A stretch of DNA of 64,000 bases from Lutraria lutraria (lineage: Eukaryota > Mollusca > Bivalvia > Venerida > Mactridae), in NCBI GenBank assembly GCA_964023205.1, contig OZ026847.1, positions 1,734,819-1,798,818 of the forward strand. Direction: 5' to 3'. The position numbers and the translations under genes are program-made. Each line of letters begins with the position of its first letter. The stretch's first letter is position 1. Under the pieces are notes generated by a model that did no database searches, was not told the origin of the DNA, and worked only from the letters and a program-made list of their open reading frames with translations. Below are positions 59,776 through 64,000 of this stretch, one piece after another.

Positions 59776-60144
59776 TCAAAGTGTGTTTAATTTTGGAACA
59801 AATATATCAATAAAATAACGTTCTTTGGACAACCTAGCTGAAACATCATTATTGTGAAACTTATAAAAAGGAAAAATAGAACATTTAGGGTCTGATTTAG
59901 AGCATTTTTCTATGTGACCACTTAAAGGCATTTGTCTTGTTGATGGGTCTCTTATTTGCTGATCATGCACTGTTCTTCTGTTGCGTAATTTATCGCCAGT
60001 TTGGCCTATGTAAAATTCCCTACACCCATTGCATACCAGAACATACAGAACATTTTGCACAGTACAGTTCATATTTTCTTTTATATGAAATTGTTTGTTA
60101 TTCTTCATGTTTAATACAGACCCTTCAATGATAAAATTACACAA
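59776..60144 (-). pseudogene. Penelope GIY-YIG endonuclease domain, copy C
   Basis: Identical predicted sequence to copies A and B, with the same upstream frameshift. Confidence 0.8.
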
Positions 60145-62608
60145 TCCACAACGGGTTCATTACATTTAGATACTGATGCTGAATAATTTTTTTCTTTAAA
60201 TTCAGATTTAATAAGTAAACCTTTTAGATTCGGAAGTTGACGTTTACTTTTGATAACTTTTTCATGAAAAATAACTAACATTCCATAGGTATTATTATAT
60301 ATAACAACTACTCATGATGTACCCTATATATATAACAACTACTCATGATGTACCCTATATATATAACAACTACTCATCATGTACCCTATATATATAACAA
60401 CTACTCATCATGTACCCTATATATATAACAACTACTTATCATGTACCCTATATAATTATATAACAACTACTCATGATGTACCCTATATATATATAACAAC
60501 TACTTATCATGTACCCTATATATATAACAACTACTTATCATGTACCCTATATATATAACAACTACTCATCATGTACCCTATATATATAACAACTACTTAT
60601 CATGTACCCTATATATATAACAACTACTTATCATGTACCCTATATATATAACAACTACTTATCATGTACCCTATATATATAACAACTACTCATCATGTAC
60701 CCTATATATATAACAACTACTCATCATGTACCCTATATATATAACAACTACTCATCATGTACCCTATATATATAACAACTACTTATCATGTACCCTATAT
60801 AATTATATAACAACTACTCATGATGTACCCTATATATATATAACAACTACTTATCATGTACCCTATATATATAACAACTACTCATCATGTACCCTATATA
60901 TATAACAACTACTTATCATGTACCCTATATATATAACAACTACTCATCATGTACCCTATATATATAACAACTACTTATCATGTACCCTATATATATAACA
61001 ACTACTTATCATGTACCCTATATATATAACAACTACTCATCATGTACCCTATATATATAACAACTACTTATCATGTACCCTATATATATAACAACTACTT
61101 ATCATGTACCCTATATATATAACAACTACTCATCATGTACCCTATATATATAACAACTACTTATCATGTACCCTATATATATAACAACTACTCATCATGT
61201 ACCCTATATATATAACAACTACTTATCATGTACCCTATATATATAACAACTACTCATCATGTACCCTATATATATAACAACTACTTATCATGTACCCTAT
61301 ATATATAACAACTACTTATCATGTACCCTATATATATAACAACTACTCATCATGTACCCTATATATATAACAACTACTCATCATGTACCCTATATATATA
61401 ACAACTACTCATCATGTACCCTATATATATAACAACTACTTATCATGTACCCTATATAATTATATAACAACTACTCATGATGTACCCTATATATATATAA
61501 CAACTACTTATCATGTACCCTATATATATAACAACTACTCATCATGTACCCTATATATATCACAACTACTCATCATGTACCCTATATATATAACAACTAC
61601 TCATCATGTACCCTATATATATATAACAACTACTCATCATGTACCCTATATATATAACAACTACTCATCATGTACCCTATATATATATAACAACTACTTA
61701 TCATGTACCCTATATATATAACAACTACTTATCATGTACCCTATATATATAACAACTACTTATCATGTACCCTATATATATAACAACTACTTATCATGTA
61801 CCCTATATAATTATATAACAACTACTTATCATGTACCCTATATATATAACAACTACTTATCATGTACCCTATATATATAACAACTACTTATCATGTACCC
61901 TATATATATAACAACTACTTATCATGTACCCTATATATATAACAACTACTCATCATGTACCCTATATATATAACAACTACTTATCATGTACCCTACATAT
62001 ATAACAACTACTTATCATGTACCCTATATATATAACAACTACTCATCATGTACCCTATATATATAACAACTACTCATCATGTACCCTATATATATAACAA
62101 CTACTCATCATGTACCCTATATATATAACAACTACTTATCATGTACCCTATATATATAACAACTACTCATCATGTACCCTATATATATAACAACTACTCA
62201 TCATGTACCCTATATATATAACAACTACTCATCATGTACCCTATATATATAACAACTACTTATCATGTACCCTATATATATAACAACTACTCATCATGTA
62301 CCCTATATATATAACAACTACTCATCATGTACCCTATATATATAACAACTACTCATCATGTACCCTATATATATAACAACTACTTATCATGTACCCTATA
62401 TATATAACAACTACTCATCATGTACCCTATATATATAACAACTACTCATCATGTACCCTATATATATATAACAACTACTTATCATGTAACCTACATATAT
62501 AACAACTACTCATCATGTACCCTATATATATATTACAACTACTCATCATGTACCCTATATGTATAAAATGTTAAAAAAATAACTAACATTCCATAGGTAT
62601 TATCATAT

Positions 62609-62659
62609 ATTTCATTCGCCAACCGGTTTCGTCATTTGACTCATCAGGGCATTAATAAT
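62609..62659 (-). ncRNA. Hammerhead ribozyme, copy D
   Basis: Core unchanged from copy A. Confidence 0.87.
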
Positions 62660-62745
62660 AAAATGGCGTTAAAATTTACATAGTTACATAACAACGTCAC
62701 ATTTATGCGTACACATGTGTACACAACGTCAAAATTGTAACGTCA

Positions 62746-63114
62746 TCAAAGTGTGTTTAATTTTGGAACAAATATATCAATAAAATAACGTTCTTTGGAC
62801 AACCTAGCTGAAACATCATTATTGTGAAACTTATAAAAAGGAAAAATAGAACATTTAGTGTCTGATTTAGAGCATTTTTCTATGTGACCACTTAAAGGCA
62901 TTTGTCTTGTTGATGGGTCTCTTATTTGCTGATCATGCACTGTTCTTCTGTTGCGTAATTTATCGCCAGTTTGGCCTATGTAAAATTCCCTACACCCATT
63001 GCATACCAGAACATACAGAACATTTTGCACAGTACAGTTCATATTTTCTTTTATATGAAATTGTTTGTTATTCTTCATGTTTAATACAGACCCTTCAATG
63101 ATAAAATTACACAA
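62746..63114 (-). pseudogene. Penelope GIY-YIG endonuclease domain, copy D
   Basis: Differs from the other three by one visible substitution (Pro to Thr in KCSKSDPKC, plus-strand change near 62859). The frameshift is shared. Confidence 0.8.
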
Positions 63115-64000
63115 TCCACAACGGGTTCATTACATTTAGATACTGATGCTGAATAATTTTTTTCTTTAAATTCAGATTTAATAAGTAAACCTTTTAGATT
63201 CGGAAGTTGACGTTTACTTTTGATAACTTTTTCATGAAAAATAACTAACATTCCATAGGTATTATTATATATAACAACTACTCATGATGTACCCTATATA
63301 TATAACAACTACTCATGATGTACCCTATATATATAACAACTACTCATCATGTACCCTATATATATAACAACTACTCATCATGTACCCTATATATATAACA
63401 ACTACTTATCATGTACCCTATATAATTATATAACAACTACTCATGATGTACCCTATATATATATAACAACTACTTATCATGTACCCTATATATATAACAA
63501 CTACTTATCATGTACCCTATATATATAACAACTACTCATCATGTACCCTATATATATAACAACTACTTATCATGTACCCTATATATATAACAACTACTTA
63601 TCATGTACCCTATATATATAACAACTACTTATCATGTACCCTATATATATAACAACTACTCATCATGTACCCTATATATATAACAACTACTCATCATGTA
63701 CCCTATATATATAACAACTACTCATCATGTACCCTATATATATAACAACTACTTATCATGTACCCTATATAATTATATAACAACTACTCATGATGTACCC
63801 TATATATATATAACAACTACTTATCATGTACCCTATATATATAACAACTACTCATCATGTACCCTATATATATAACAACTACTTATCATGTACCCTATAT
63901 ATATAACAACTACTCATCATGTACCCTATATATATAACAACTACTTATCATGTACCCTATATATATAACAACTACTTATCATGTACCCTATATATATAAC

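Larger units (their letters stand above)
59590..60300 (-). mobile_element. Penelope-like element fragment, copy C
   Basis: Same content as copies A and B. The offset from copy B is 6,067 bp, which is one 2,970-bp period plus the 3,095-bp transposon and its 2-bp duplication. Confidence 0.85.
62560..63267 (-). mobile_element. Penelope-like element fragment, copy D
   Basis: Same content, 2,970 bp from copy C. Confidence 0.85.
46738..64000. repeat. ~31-bp satellite with higher-order organisation
   Basis: Head-to-tail units of AACAACTACTTATCATGTAC plus CCTATATATAT, mostly 29-33 bp because the TA run varies; variants read TCATCATG, TCATGATG or carry TATATAATTATATA. From about 49.9 kb the array is organised in ~2.97-kb higher-order units, each containing one Penelope-like fragment; one unit also holds a 3.1-kb DNA transposon. 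A TTGACAACTTC variant block lies at 48790-48860. It continues past the right edge. Many short frames here encode TTTYHVPYI-type repeats and are not genes. Confidence 0.97.

Overview
The window is eukaryotic, animal, and most likely from a bivalve mollusc. It is AT-rich and gene-poor, with spliced genes, one nuclear tRNA gene, two 200-N scaffold gaps and a dense mix of bivalve-type interspersed repeats (elements opening CAAGAGGGCC, SINEs, MITEs, LINE and Penelope remnants, several satellites). The bivalve assignment is an inference from these repeats; nothing here fixes the species.

Layout. (1) 1-8.6 kb: a minus-strand gene for a secreted Gln/Asn/Thr-rich repeat protein. Its signal peptide is split by an intron between a 15-codon first exon (8505-8461) and a giant exon (6341-470) that ends in a splice donor, so the gene runs off the left edge. 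The first ~900 bp of the giant exon carry about five apparent frameshifts. (2) 8.8-14.5 kb: minisatellites, SINE-like sequence and nested transposons, including a 453-bp hAT-type MITE with an 8-bp target duplication. (3) 15.0-20.2 kb, minus strand: a complete five-exon gene for mitochondrial ribosomal protein L51 (186 codons), assembled here from splice sites and matching phases. Its introns hold a 19-bp satellite and a 1-kb dispersed element. (4) 20.4-24.0 kb: a long-inverted-repeat transposon with a second element nested in one arm. (5) 24-36 kb: mostly non-coding, with a tRNA-Ala(AGC) gene, several MITEs, micro-palindromes and a gap. (6) 36.3-39.0 kb: minisatellite, then a degenerate LINE. 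(7) 39.7-41.5 kb: a 71-bp satellite with exactly constant period, derived from a MITE dispersed elsewhere in the window. (8) 42-46.7 kb: further minisatellites and repeats, no recognised gene. (9) 46.7-64 kb: a ~31-bp satellite carrying four near-identical copies of a Penelope-like element fragment (GIY-YIG endonuclease plus a hammerhead ribozyme) in a ~2.97-kb higher-order repeat. One unit is interrupted by a 3,095-bp DNA transposon with a decayed transposase.

Only two protein genes look real: the secreted repeat protein and MRPL51. They are separate genes on the same strand with no visible functional link. The most interesting material is structural: a ribozyme-bearing retroelement amplified together with a satellite, and several natural filled-versus-empty-site comparisons that reveal exact transposon boundaries.
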